In this document: positions 32,521 to 42,000 of the stretch, in pieces | How the letters are laid out: every line of letters starts with the position of its first letter | How positions within the stretch are numbered: position 1 is the stretch's first letter | Assembly (NCBI RefSeq): GCF_040545805.1 | Contig: NZ_JBEPMO010000013.1 | Span: 1 to 64,000 of the forward strand | Source of the DNA: Moheibacter stercoris | GTDB taxonomy: Bacteria > Bacteroidota > Bacteroidia > Flavobacteriales > Weeksellaceae | Direction: 5' to 3' | Length of the DNA stretch: 64,000 bases | Program-made: the position numbers and the translations under genes | The notes under the pieces: generated by a model | Databases searched by the model: none | The model's input: only the letters and a program-made list of their open reading frames with translations | What the model was told of the DNA's origin: nothing

Positions 32521-33183
32521 ATGCAAAGGATATTAGAAGATTATAAGATTTATTATCAAACCCGAGCAAAAAGATATCTATATCATCCGCATTTCCAAAG
32601 ATTAGCGCAAGCTGAACAAAATCTTTCGGATGCAATGGCATCATGTGAAGACCTCAATCATCCACCTACGGGTTTTCAGGAATTAGCACAAGCAACCGGG
32701 ATAGCACAAGCTCTAGATATGGCAAGCTATAAAGCGCAATTTTACTCATCAATTGATGAAAACCTGCTTGCTGATGGTTATCAAGAGTTATTTGATTATA
32801 TCCAAGAACAAACCCATTCCATTGCCCCCATGGAGCTCATGGGTATTCATGCAGAAAAAGAGCAAGTCATTAACCTAAAATTTGGAGAAGATCAATTGCA
32901 TAGAATTCACTTTTTAAAAATTCTAAGCAAGCTAGAAGAAATTGAAATTTACGAAAATGCTAAAGCTTCATCCAGATACGAAAGTGAACTACACGAGCTC
33001 GCCAAAACCCTAAAAAAGGATATATTGGATTCCTTAGAATGGGAACGTATTGAAGCTAGAAAATACTATCCTGAATTCAATTTCAACTGGAATATTCTAT
33101 GGGAGAAAAGACATAGAAAGCATATTTCTCTACCCGATTTAGTTTTAGAAAAAAGAATTCAGCAACTCAAAAACCTGCAATAA
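32521..33183 (+). CDS. Unknown helical protein
   Basis: A 220-residue, charged, almost wholly helical protein without signal or membrane segment. The N-terminal 60 residues ('YYQTRAKRYLYHPHFQRLAQAEQ') look like a helical hairpin. I do not recognise a family. It is the second gene of the DUF6935/SPFH module, nine bases before the next gene, so its product probably works with its neighbours. Confidence 0.6.
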   Translation: MQRILEDYKIYYQTRAKRYLYHPHFQRLAQAEQNLSDAMASCEDLNHPPTGFQELAQATGIAQALDMASYKAQFYSSIDENLLADGYQELFDYIQEQTHSIAPMELMGIHAEKEQVINLKFGEDQLHRIHFLKILSKLEEIEIYENAKASSRYESELHELAKTLKKDILDSLEWERIEARKYYPEFNFNWNILWEKRHRKHISLPDLVLEKRIQQLKNLQ

Positions 33184-33192
33184 TTATACTAA

Positions 33193-34509
33193 ATGGATAC
33201 TTCAATTAAAGATAGTACTCTTCAAATTTATAGAGATTTATTTCAAGAATGTAAATCAAAAAATAAGGTTAATACCAAGTTTGAAGAAATGCAAACATAT
33301 TTGGATCGAATGGAATATTTAGGTAACATCCATACGGATATTGCCTCTTTTCAAGGCGCTTTATTACAAGAAGATTTATTTATGAAATTTAGCCTAGCCT
33401 ATGCAGATTTTTTAGCAGAAAGCTATACGGCTCCTTCAGGGCAATCGATTGAAGAAAATGACAGAAGGCTTCTCAATCAAAACCTGGATGCCCTACGTAA
33501 TTCATTACAATCTATTGAAGAACAACAACAAGTAGCCCTTAAAAAAATTCAAAATAGTACAGTAGATTCAGAAAAAAGAAAAGACATTCTTCAAAAATTA
33601 GCCATTGAACAATTTCACCAAACGGATAGAATAAAAAAAGACATCCATAACTTAATCGAATTAGGAATGTCTTCTGAAAATTATCCTACTTATTTACGGA
33701 TACAAATTGAAATAGGACTAGATAAAGCCATAGAAGGAAGTACGATCATAAAGGAAAATTATGCAGAAGAATATGAATTGGCAAAAATTCAAAACCTTTC
33801 ACCCTATCATATAAACCGCAGCCAAAAAATTTGGGAATCCTATTTAACATTATCTGAAAAAGCTCCATTGGGTTATCCAGAATCTATTGACATTGAATTG
33901 GATAGAAAACGTATAGAACACGAATTTCAGCCTTTCATATCGCAATGGCAGGCAATTACAGAAAAATGGACTAGTATCTTACTGAATTTATCCTATTGGG
34001 CCGCATCTCAAACTTCTCGTGCACCATATGTTGAACCATGGGTTATAATTCCTTCTATGGACAATAGAAAAGAAGCGATAGAATTTACTAAACACACCGG
34101 ACCCGGGACCCTTCAACAAGAAATTCGTCAATTAAAGGAAAATTTTGACATGGATTTTTATGACATTTTTGCTCATGAAACCTTTATTCATGCGATTCAA
34201 GATAATAGAATTGAATTTTCTCAAGAATTGGTAATCCATTTAATTCAAGATGTATTTCCGAATTGTAATCCGAATCAATTTTTACCCAATGAAATTATCC
34301 AAAAAAATCAGGCCATTTTCGAAGCCAAAAGATATTATAAACCCGGTGAGTCTTTTTCTCAATTAGCCTATAAAGAGTGGTTTATTCAAAAACATGGAAA
34401 AGACACGTGGCAAATTTTAATGAATGAAACCGAGAATGATCAATATTATAAACATTCCATTGCTGAGCACTGGCAATATGAAACATTTTTAAATAGTATC
34501 CAATCATGA
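33193..34509 (+). CDS. Unknown large helical protein
   Basis: A 438-residue cytoplasmic protein with a predicted coiled-coil stretch (about 90-150, rich in Gln/Glu/Lys), an aromatic-rich centre ('WQAITEKWTSILLNLSYWAA') and a C-terminal helical region rich in Trp, Tyr and His. I do not recognise a family and see no catalytic motif. Its stop codon overlaps the ATG of the SPFH gene (ATGA), which indicates coupled translation and a shared task, possibly at the membrane platform that an SPFH protein would build. Confidence 0.6.
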   Translation: MDTSIKDSTLQIYRDLFQECKSKNKVNTKFEEMQTYLDRMEYLGNIHTDIASFQGALLQEDLFMKFSLAYADFLAESYTAPSGQSIEENDRRLLNQNLDALRNSLQSIEEQQQVALKKIQNSTVDSEKRKDILQKLAIEQFHQTDRIKKDIHNLIELGMSSENYPTYLRIQIEIGLDKAIEGSTIIKENYAEEYELAKIQNLSPYHINRSQKIWESYLTLSEKAPLGYPESIDIELDRKRIEHEFQPFISQWQAITEKWTSILLNLSYWAASQTSRAPYVEPWVIIPSMDNRKEAIEFTKHTGPGTLQQEIRQLKENFDMDFYDIFAHETFIHAIQDNRIEFSQELVIHLIQDVFPNCNPNQFLPNEIIQKNQAIFEAKRYYKPGESFSQLAYKEWFIQKHGKDTWQILMNETENDQYYKHSIAEHWQYETFLNSIQS

Positions 34510-34972
34510 GCTTATTCCAAAAATTTAAATCCCAATTTAGAGATATAGTTCAATGGGAAGATAACACCCAAGATACTTTAGTCTATAAATTTCAAAGAGC
34601 AGATACCGCATTAAAGAACGGATCTATCTTAACCGTTCACCCCAGCCAAAAAGCCATACATGTTTTTGACTGATCTCAAGCGTTGGGATTTTCAATTCAA
34701 CAGCCCTTGGGTATTTGAATTATACTTTTTTTAGCACCAAAGTATTCTCTGGATATTGGGGTTCAACCAACGAACAAGGGATTTACATGAATTGCCAAGA
34801 AATGGGCGATGTGTATTTCAGAACAAACGGCGGATATTCCTTTCGAATACAAGATCCTGTTCGTTTAATGCAGCAATTATCTGCAAGCGAAGATAAATAC
34901 GCATTGCATGAATTTGAAAAACAGTTGAATCTTAAATTACTAATTGCGGGTAAAGTTGAAGAAATGCTGTAG
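34506..34972 (+). pseudogene. SPFH/YdjI-like gene, deleted and frameshifted
   Basis: The first 55 codons ('MSLFQKFKSQFRDIVQWEDN', 'ILTVHPSQKAIHVFD') match the start of SPFH proteins of the YdjI 'virion core-like' group, then TGA at 34671. One frame over, homology resumes with 'LKRWDFQFNSPW' and, after a further frame change at a run of seven T residues (34726-34732), 'FSTKVFSGYWGSTNEQGI...DVYFRTNGGYSFRIQDP'. The segment between (the usual 'EG.IADVF.PG' region) is missing, and the C-terminal two thirds are lost at 34972 where an integrase fragment begins. It is not functional. Confidence 0.7.
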
Positions 34973-34975
34973 AAG

Positions 34976-35357
34976 GATGTACATATTGATCAATATAACG
35001 TTTGGTAGATTTCCAGGTATTGTAGTTACTTAAATAACCTGATCTTTGGTTGAGTAATTTGTCAAAATAATCAATGAAACCAATATTTAATTTCCTATTA
35101 TCTGCAATCTTATATTTTCCTTGAATAAATTCAGCTTCTCTGATTGATTTGATATTTTCTGCTAAAGCAAAATTCTCTTTATTTTCTCTTTTTTCATCCG
35201 CAGTCTTTGGCTGATCTATCAAGTATAAATTTATATACTCGAACTCTAAAAAATGCTTAATTTTACCATTCAAATCTTTGGTCGAACCTTTATAAAATTC
35301 TAAATCCAGACTAAGTTTACCTGATTTAAGCTTTTTCTTTTTAAGACTTATTTTTAT
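34976..35357 (-). pseudogene. 5' fragment of a tyrosine integrase
   Basis: Read on the minus strand, about 125 codons match the N-terminal arm-binding and SAM-like core of Bacteroidota phage/ICE integrases: 'ISLKKKKLKSGKLSLDLEFY', then 'FEYINLYLIDQPKTADEKRE', 'AENIKSIREAEFIQGKY' and 'FIDYFDKLLNQR'. The expected ATG is ATA (35355-35357). The catalytic domain with the Arg...His-x-x-Arg...Tyr set is absent. The cut lies beside the SPFH remnant. Confidence 0.75.
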
Positions 35358-35766
35358 TTTGGGGTGTAATTATTACATCTTATTTCGAGTTCACAATTTG
35401 GAGATGTAATTTGGGTGTAAGAAATTGCCTAACAACATCCCAAAATGTGCTAACAAATATATGGCACAAAAACGCAATAATTACAATTAGAAGCACTTAG
35501 CAAGCACTTAGTGTCACTTATCAACACTTCTACTTCCCAATACAGAAAGTGACAAACTCTCTATTTATAAGACCTATAGAGGAATGAGGTGTAGTATTGG
35601 TGTAGCAAAAATTGTAAAAGTTTAACATTTTATATAGTATTTTTAAAAATCTACTTAAATCTAATATTAACTATATTTTGATTTACAAAGAAAATACAAT
35701 AATTGAATAGAATAGGTTTTTTCTTCTTTTCAATGTAATTTTATAGATGAAATAATAGAAACAAAA
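35358..35766. other. Gene-free region beside the integrase fragment
   Basis: No gene is seen. GCACTTAG is repeated at 35495 and 35506 (GCACTTAGCAA, GCACTTAGTGT). As the region next to an integrase start it could have held an attachment site or arm-binding sites, but no direct repeat that would prove an att core was found. Confidence 0.35.
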
Positions 35767-36096
35767 ATGAAAAAAATAGATATTAAAGTTTAGAATATTT
35801 AGACCAAATTGATCAAGCGTCTTTTAATCAACCAAAAATTATTTATAAACACAGTACACCTTGTGGGTTATGCGATATTATTTGGAATATAATAAAGGAA
35901 AGCGATTTTGAGCTGAATTATTTAGATTTATTAACGTATAGACCAATATCTAATGAAATTTAACGTCGTTACAATGTTCAACACGAATCACCACAAATCT
36001 TAATTATTAAAGATGGGAAGTGTGTATAATGCATCACATCGTAAAATAAAAAATGAAGAAATTCAAAAGCAATTAGATCAATTAGTTAGTTTGTAA
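35767..36096 (+). pseudogene. YtxJ/bacilliredoxin-like gene, broken
   Basis: Stitched over several lesions the product reads 'YLDQIDQASFNQPKIIYKHS', 'ELNYLDLLTYRPISNEI', 'RRYNVQHESPQILIIKDGKC' and 'VYNASHRKIKNEEIQKQL', matching the thioredoxin-fold YtxJ family linked to bacillithiol. Lesions are an early frameshift near 35790, an in-frame TAA after 'SNEI' (35960-35962), and a two-base loss in 'KCVYNAS' near 36030. The site reads 'HSTPCGLC' rather than the usual single-cysteine form. Confidence 0.65.
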
Positions 36097-36123
36097 TGTA
36101 TCAACATTGATTATTATATTAAT

Positions 36124-36141
36124 AGTGCAATATATGGCACT
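36124..36141. promoter_or_regulatory. HipB-type operator O1
   Basis: AGTGC-N8-GCACT, a perfect 5-bp inverted repeat. It is the first of three related palindromes in front of hipB, spaced 61 and 60 bp centre to centre. Confidence 0.7.
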
Positions 36142-36184
36142 AATTGATAACAGTTATTTTCAAAACTTATATTCAATCTTAAAA

Positions 36185-36202
36185 AGTGCAATTAGTTGCA
36201 CT
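36185..36202. promoter_or_regulatory. HipB-type operator O2
   Basis: AGTGC-N8-GCACT, perfect. It lies about 50 bases before the hipB ATG, where a promoter would be expected. Confidence 0.7.
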
Positions 36203-36244
36203 TTTCTTGTTTTATATTATATTTATTCCTAAATTTACTATAAA

Positions 36245-36262
36245 AGTGCATTATATGACACT
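36245..36262. promoter_or_regulatory. HipB-type operator O3 over the hipB start codon
   Basis: AGTGC-N8-ACACT, one mismatch in the right arm. It includes the ATG at 36255, so repressor binding could block RNA polymerase escape. Confidence 0.6.
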
Positions 36263-36461
36263 ATTATTAATTGAACAGATAAAAGAACGTCGCAAAGTTT
36301 TAGATATTACACAAGAAACATTGGCTGATATTTCGGGTGTTGGCTTACGAACGTTAAAGCAATTTGAAAGTGGTAAAGGTAATCCTACATTAGAGACATT
36401 GCAAAAGTTGTGCGATGCTTTGGGTATGGAGATTAAATTAGAAATTAAGACGATTCAATAA
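36255..36461 (+). CDS. hipB: HipB-like HTH antitoxin/repressor
   Basis: From ATG 36255 the 68-residue protein is a single Xre-type helix-turn-helix: 'IEQIKERRKVLDITQETLAD', 'GVGLRTLKQFESGKGNPTLE' and 'LQKLCDALGMEI'. It should bind the three AGTGC-N8-GCACT palindromes and autoregulate the operon. The longer frame that begins at 36186 would run through operator O2 and add a hydrophobic, non-family extension, so the internal ATG is preferred. Its stop overlaps the hipS ATG (TAATG). Confidence 0.85.
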   Translation: MTLLLIEQIKERRKVLDITQETLADISGVGLRTLKQFESGKGNPTLETLQKLCDALGMEIKLEIKTIQ

Positions 36462-36781
36462 TGAGAATTGCTCATATTTTGTATAAAGGTGAAAAGGCAG
36501 GAGTTTTGACTCAGTTAGATAATGGTAGTTTTCATTTTAAATACAATGAAAATTGGTTGTCTGACGAATCTAAACCTTCAATTAGTCTAACCTTACCTAA
36601 AAGTCAAATCGATTTCGAATCGGATACTTTATTCCCGTTCTTTTATCATTTACTGCCAGAAGGAGTAAATAAACGAATGATATGTAGAACGTATAAGATT
36701 GATGAAGATGATGCCTTTGGTATATTACTACAAGCATCAAAAGTTGATACCGTTGGTGCAGTAACAATAGAAAGAATGTAA
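36461..36781 (+). CDS. hipS: HipS-like protein (HipA N-terminal subdomain)
   Basis: The 106-residue protein corresponds to the N-terminal subdomain 1 of HipA kinases: 'AHILYKGEKAGVLTQLDNGS', 'FHFKYNENWL', 'SISLTLP' and 'LFPFFYHLLPEG'. In tripartite HipBST systems this piece is a separate protein that acts as the antitoxin by blocking the kinase HipT. Here it is also encoded alone, between hipB and hipT, with a 1-bp gap to hipT. An artefactual split of one hipA gene is unlikely, since both genes have clean start and stop codons. Confidence 0.75.
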   Translation: MRIAHILYKGEKAGVLTQLDNGSFHFKYNENWLSDESKPSISLTLPKSQIDFESDTLFPFFYHLLPEGVNKRMICRTYKIDEDDAFGILLQASKVDTVGAVTIERM

Positions 36782-36782
36782 A

Positions 36783-37772
36783 ATGAAATTTGAATTAAAT
36801 TATTGTCCAGGCTCATTAAAAGAAAATTTTAGTACGTATAGTCCAAACGTATTGAAAAAGATGTTTGATGGCAGAAAAGTAAATCCAATTTTAAACTATA
36901 CTTCACCAGCTGATCGAAAAGATAAAAACAGTTTTAATCAAAATCAAACGCATATTTCAATTTCAGGATTTCAAGAAAAATATTCGCTTATTCTTGAAGG
37001 AAATGAATTACGATTAACCAATGAAAACGAAAGTGGACAATATATTCTTAAGCCACTTTCTGATTTACCTAAAAATAGTGAATTTGCACCAGCAAACGAG
37101 CATTTAACGATGCAAATAGGGAAACAAATTTTTAAAATTGAAACTGCTGAAAATGCGTTAGTATTTTTTAAAGATGGAAGCCCAGCTTATCTTACAAAAC
37201 GATTTGATTATGATGTTGCAGGGGATAAATTAGCTGTAGAAGACTTTGCTTCCTTATTAGGGAAGTCGCCTGCGAAAGACGGGGAACAATATAAATATGA
37301 AGGAAATTATCTTCAATTATTTGATGCTTTAAAAAAATATGTACCTGCGTGGAAGGTAGAAGCTCCAAAGCTATTTACTTTAGTTGTTTTTAATTATCTA
37401 TTTTCTAATGGAGATGCACATTTAAAGAATTTTTCTTTAATAGAAACGAAACAAGGTGATTTTAAATTAAGCCCAGCTTATGATTTACTAAATACTAAAA
37501 TTCATATAGAGGATTCGGACTTTGCTTTGAAAGAAGGTTTATTACCAAAACCAATTTCGAAAGGTAAAGTAATTGATCAATTATTGGTGTTAGGTGAAAA
37601 AGCTGGAATGACGAATAAATCAATTCTTAAAGTCATACAGAATTTATCAACTAAAGAAGACAAAGTAAAAGATTTAATCAATAAATCTTATCTACCTGAG
37701 AAGTTGAAACGTAATTATTTACAAAGTTATCAGCGTAGACTGAAACGTTTAAATATGAATATAATTAACTAA
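36783..37772 (+). CDS. hipT: HipT-like serine/threonine kinase toxin
   Basis: A 329-residue HipA-type kinase without the N-terminal subdomain. The glycine-rich loop reads 'THISISGFQEKYS', with the Ser59-Ile-Ser61 pair that in HipT is the autophosphorylation SIS motif. The catalytic 'SNGDAHLKNFSL' (Asp211) and the metal-binding 'LSPAYDLLNT' (Asp234) are intact. HipT of E. coli phosphorylates tryptophanyl-tRNA synthetase; the target here is not known. The gene looks complete and active. Confidence 0.85.
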   Translation: MKFELNYCPGSLKENFSTYSPNVLKKMFDGRKVNPILNYTSPADRKDKNSFNQNQTHISISGFQEKYSLILEGNELRLTNENESGQYILKPLSDLPKNSEFAPANEHLTMQIGKQIFKIETAENALVFFKDGSPAYLTKRFDYDVAGDKLAVEDFASLLGKSPAKDGEQYKYEGNYLQLFDALKKYVPAWKVEAPKLFTLVVFNYLFSNGDAHLKNFSLIETKQGDFKLSPAYDLLNTKIHIEDSDFALKEGLLPKPISKGKVIDQLLVLGEKAGMTNKSILKVIQNLSTKEDKVKDLINKSYLPEKLKRNYLQSYQRRLKRLNMNIIN

Positions 37773-37780
37773 TATCAAAT

Positions 37781-37829
37781 GTCCGTTATTCTATACAAAT
37801 TATAAGATTTTGTATGAAATAACGGACGT
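37781..37829 (+). terminator. Long hairpin after hipT
   Basis: GTCCGTTATT (37781-37790) pairs perfectly with AATAACGGAC (37818-37827), and the inside pairs further through ATACAAA/TTTGTAT. A short T run follows. It probably ends the hip operon. Confidence 0.7.
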
Positions 37830-37874
37830 TTTAAGTTGTATAATCTGTTCGTATTGGTGAAGAATTTTATTATA

Positions 37875-38057
37875 TCAAACATCCAAAATCACTTTCTGCA
37901 ACAATGTTTGTGCATCGGTATAGAATGGTACGTCTGTTTTCGAAAAAACAGTTGGTGGTAATGTTCCAAATTCGGACATATTTGTCAGTGGCACCAAAAC
38001 TATTTTCGCACCGTTTTCAGATAAACTTGAGACACGATTGTGTAGGCTTCCCCTTTT
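37875..38057 (-). pseudogene. 3' tail of a BrxL-like (Lon-type) gene
   Basis: About 58 codons on the minus strand read 'GSLHNRVSSLSENGAKIVLV', 'PLTNMSEFGTLPPTVFSKTD' and 'VPFYTDAQTLLQKVIL', then stop. The order 'GAK.vLvP....F...P...F.k.....FY.D...l..K' is that of the C-terminal end of the Lon-like BREX protein BrxL and related Lon C termini. The remainder is missing: a dead IS3 element abuts it. No other BREX gene is seen in the window. Confidence 0.45.
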
Positions 38058-38986
38058 CAGTACGCATCAAAAATACTAATTTGGACATAATTTTAGGTTC
38101 ATTTTTCTTTGAATGACATCTTTTTTATTTTCATTTGAAATTCTATACTTCACAGGACTCATTCCAGCCAAAGCATCGTGAGGTCTATCATGATTATAAT
38201 CTTCTACCCATTGGTGAGTAATTTCTCTTACTTCATTTTAGATCAGCAAACAAATAAGCATCCTAAACACCCTCTCTGTAGGATTTATTAAACCGCTCAA
38301 TAAGTGAGTTTTGAGTAGGTTTTCCGGGTTGTATATACGTGAAGGATATATCATTTACTTCACTCCATGTTTGAATCAGTTTGGCTATGAACTCCGGTCC
38401 GTTATCCATCTGTATAGATTCTGGTTTGCCGTAGCGATTAACCAGTCTTCTGAGTATCCAAGTCACACGACTGCTCTTGATGGAATAATCCACCTCTATG
38501 TGGAGAACTTCGCGGTTGTAATCGTCTATGATGTTGAAGGTTCGTATTTTCCTGCCGTTTTCCAATGCGTCACTCATAAAGTCCATGCTCCAACCTTTGG
38601 TAAAGGCCTCGGGAATGATCAAGGGTTGCTTTACTCTTTCGATTTTCCTCTTTTTCCCTTTACGGCGCATAGGCAGACCTGCTTGTTTGTAAATCCTGTG
38701 CAAGCGTTTATGGTTGACTTTTTCTCCTTGATTACGAATGCGGAAATAACTCTTCCAAAAACCTTCTTTTGGATGATGTTCACTCAGTTCCATTAGTTTT
38801 TCGTATAAAAAACTATCGTCTTTGATGCTTTGATAAGAAAAACTACTCCTGCTGATGTTCATGAGTTGACACACCCTGCTGATGTCCGTCTGCGTGTAAG
38901 CTTCCCATAATTAAAATTACATTTTCTTTAGAAAACACTATCTTAAATTATATAACTAAAATGTCCACTTTTTGCTGACGATTTAC
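38058..38986 (-). mobile_element. Dead IS3-family insertion sequence
   Basis: The right end is close to 38986, where TGTAAATCGTCAGC and GTGGACATTTTAG are read inwards on the minus strand. The left end near 38058 has the related TTGGACATAATTTTAG. The first open frame (orfA) is missing, leaving only part of orfB, so the element cannot move by itself. Exact ends are approximate. Confidence 0.65.
38076..38905 (-). pseudogene. IS3-family transposase OrfB, broken
   Basis: The frame carries an HTH_21-like part ('NISRSSFSYQS', 'HHPKEGFWKSYFRIRNQG') and the rve integrase core: 'WSMDFMSDAL', 'FNIIDDYNRE', 'IQMDNGPEFI' and 'SLIERFNKSYREG' hold the DDE triad. Lesions: a TTG-to-TAG type stop right after 'YREGV' (near 38259) and an extra A in an A run near 38235. 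After them the expected 'WVEDYNHDRPHDALAGMSP' tail continues to 38076. Confidence 0.8.
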
Positions 38987-39023
38987 ATATTTTAGTATGA
39001 TTTTAATTATATTAAATATAGAT

Positions 39024-42000
39024 TTAAAAACTAGCGTAACTATACACATGTTGATACACTTGTATACTTTTTAAGCTGACTTCTTCATCTGAATATTTAT
39101 CCTCAGGTAACCAAAGTAATTTATCGTAAATCGTTGTCTTCACAGCTGAACGGATTTCTCTACTTTCCTTCCAGTTTGGGATATTTAATTTCTCTTTTTG
39201 TAGCGTTTCCAAGGTTTCCTTTGCCACTTTTTTAACGGATTCCTTCTCCTCTTTACTCAAGTCTTTTCCTTGCACTAAAAGATCAAAAATAGATAAACTT
39301 GGTTCATCCAAATTTTCATGAAAGGCTCTTCGTTCTTCTACAGATAATGCTTGAACAAATTGTGTTAATCGCTCGAAACTTCGGTTCAATTCAATTTCAG
39401 ACTTACCGTTATTGTATTCTTCTACAATCTCTTTATAAAGCTCATAGAACTCTAAGCGCAAGGGGTTCTGTGCTAACATTCTTTGCAGCTGTTGTTCTAC
39501 TGCCTTATTGAGATCGTATACCAGCTCATTCTTTCGAGTTGTCTTTTTAAAAGCCTCTTGTAAGGCTGTTAAATTAAACTTCGATAAATCAATATAGTTA
39601 TTGGTCGGTTCTGCGAGGGTATCAATACTGATGCTTTCATTGACTATAGACTGCAAACGCATGATCACTTCCGTAACATCGGCAGATTTGATTTTTACAT
39701 TTAATTTATTATAAAGCGCATCAATCGCATTGTATTCTCTTACGAATTGCTTGGCTGCTTTTTCTGGAAACAAAGCTTTGTATTTTCTAAATACATTTCT
39801 TGCAGAAATTTCGAATTTTGTTTTTGTTTCTTCATTCCTGCAAATGGCATTAATACCCGTATTGATAGCCGCAATTTTACCCATCGCAGATGCTTCAATC
39901 AGCGTATTTAATTCAAACCCTAATTCAGAAAGCATTGTCTTAACCTCTGCTATTGCCTGCTCTATTTCCTTAGCCATGGATTCCAATTGCTCAAAAGGTT
40001 TTTCTTCCTTCTTTTCTCCTTGTCCTCCTTTTTCACCTTCTCCATAAATAGCATAGGCTTTTTCTAATTGCTGGTAAACGTTTCCATAATCTACGATTAG
40101 TCCATTTTCCTTCTCGTCATCGTACACACGGTTTGCTCTTGCAATTGTCTGCATTAAGGTATGTCCTTTGATGGGCTTATCTAAATAAACCGTAGAAACA
40201 CATGGCGCATCAAATCCTGTAATCCACATTGCACAAACTATCGCCAAACGGAACGGATTTTCTTCGTCTTTAAATTCTTTTTCAAGGTTACGTTCTACCA
40301 TTTTTCTTCGGTGCGATTCAATATCCAAATTCATTTTCTTGAACTTGTCTACTTCGTTTTGCTCCGAACTCACCACCACGCATACCTCTGTTCCCGAAAC
40401 CAATTGATATTTACGCTCTAATTCTAAAGCTTCTTGTGGGTCAGATGCTTTTTGTATTTGTGATTTTAATTCCGCTAAATAATCGGGCCAGTACTCCATG
40501 ATGTAATCATACATGCGCACGGCTGTTGGCTTATCTAAAGCAACAAACATGGCTTTACCTTGATAACCACGATCATTAAAGTGCCAAACCAAATCTTTGG
40601 CTATCGCACGTAGTCTTTGCTCGGATGTTAAAATAGGATATTCCTTTTTAAACAAATAAGCCAATTTCTTTTGTTGGTCTTCATCTAAATCTTCAGACTC
40701 CAACACTTCAGCCATTTGTTCATCCAAAGCAGGGTTTTCAATGTTTAAGCGTTCCCCTCTATTCAAATACTTCAAAGGCAAAGTTGCTTCGTCTTCAATT
40801 GCTCGTTTGAAATCATACACCGAAACGTATTCCCCAAAGATGTTCTTGGTTACTTCTTCTTCATCTTTAATAATGGGTGTTCCCGTAAACCCAAGATAAG
40901 ACGCATTCGGCAAACCGTAAAAACGCATATTTCTTGCATATTTACCGCCTTGTGTACGGTGCGCTTCATCCGAAATGACAATTATATTCTTACGATCTGT
41001 AATCAAAGGATATTCGGTTTCTAATTCTGGATCGATAGAAAACTTATGAATGAGTGAAAATACGTAACGATGATTATCGGAAAGTAACTCACGCAAGTGA
41101 TCACGTCCTGTCATTCCCGTTTTCTTTCCGGCAATCACGTTCTTGTTATTAACGATACCTACGCCTGAAAATGTATCATAGGCTTGATTTTCCAGTTCGG
41201 TACGATCTACAACAATCAAAAAGGTGTAGGCTCCTCCAAATTTTCGATGTATTTTTTCGCATAAGAAAACCATCGAATAGGTTTTACCCGATCCTTGTGT
41301 ATGCCAATAAACCCCTAATTTACCTTCTAAATCTTCAATGTTTTTGACATTGTCCAACACACGATTCACTCCAATAAACTGGTGGTTCTTCGCCATCAGT
41401 TTAACGATATTTCCGCTGCTATCATCAAACAGTAAGAAGTTTTCGAAAATGTCCATTAAATGAATTGGCGCACAAGTACCGCGAAGCATGGTATCTAAAC
41501 TCACTTCCCCTTCTGCTTCCTCTGTGATACGTTTCCAATCCAAAAAGTATTTGTACGGACTGGTTACCGTACCCACTTTAGAATCGGTTCCATTGGAAAG
41601 AATCACAAAAGCATTGTGGTAAAACAAATGCGGAATGGTGTCTTTGTAATCTTTAAAGTTGTCCTCATACGCCGAACGTAAATCAATAGCGTGTGACTTG
41701 AGCTCAATAAACACCAATGGAATACCATTGACAAAACCAATCACATCTGGGCGTCTGTTGTACAATTCGCCTGAAACTTCCAACTGACGAACAGCCAAAA
41801 ACTCATTATTGCTATAATCTTTATAATCAAAAACGCGCAAGGTCTTCTTTTCCGTTTTTCCTTCATTGTTAGTAAACGAAACCTCAACGCCGTTTTTTAA
41901 GAGCTGATACTTACTTTTATTTTGTTGTGCTAAGTTCTTCCCAGCCTCTTTCTGAACGATCTTTTCAATTGCACGTTTATAGGCCAAATCTGGTAATCCA

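Noticed and set aside
36186..36254. Longer N terminus for HipB
   Set aside because: The extension is hydrophobic, runs through operator O2 and is not part of the HTH family. The ATG at 36255 gives a normal HipB.
36461..37772. A single hipA gene split by mutation
   Set aside because: Both parts have their own start and stop codons with a 1-bp gap, the sizes match HipS and HipT, and the SIS motif is kept.
39730..40047. Plus-strand open frame of 105 residues
   Set aside because: It is antisense to hsdR and carries no recognisable domain.
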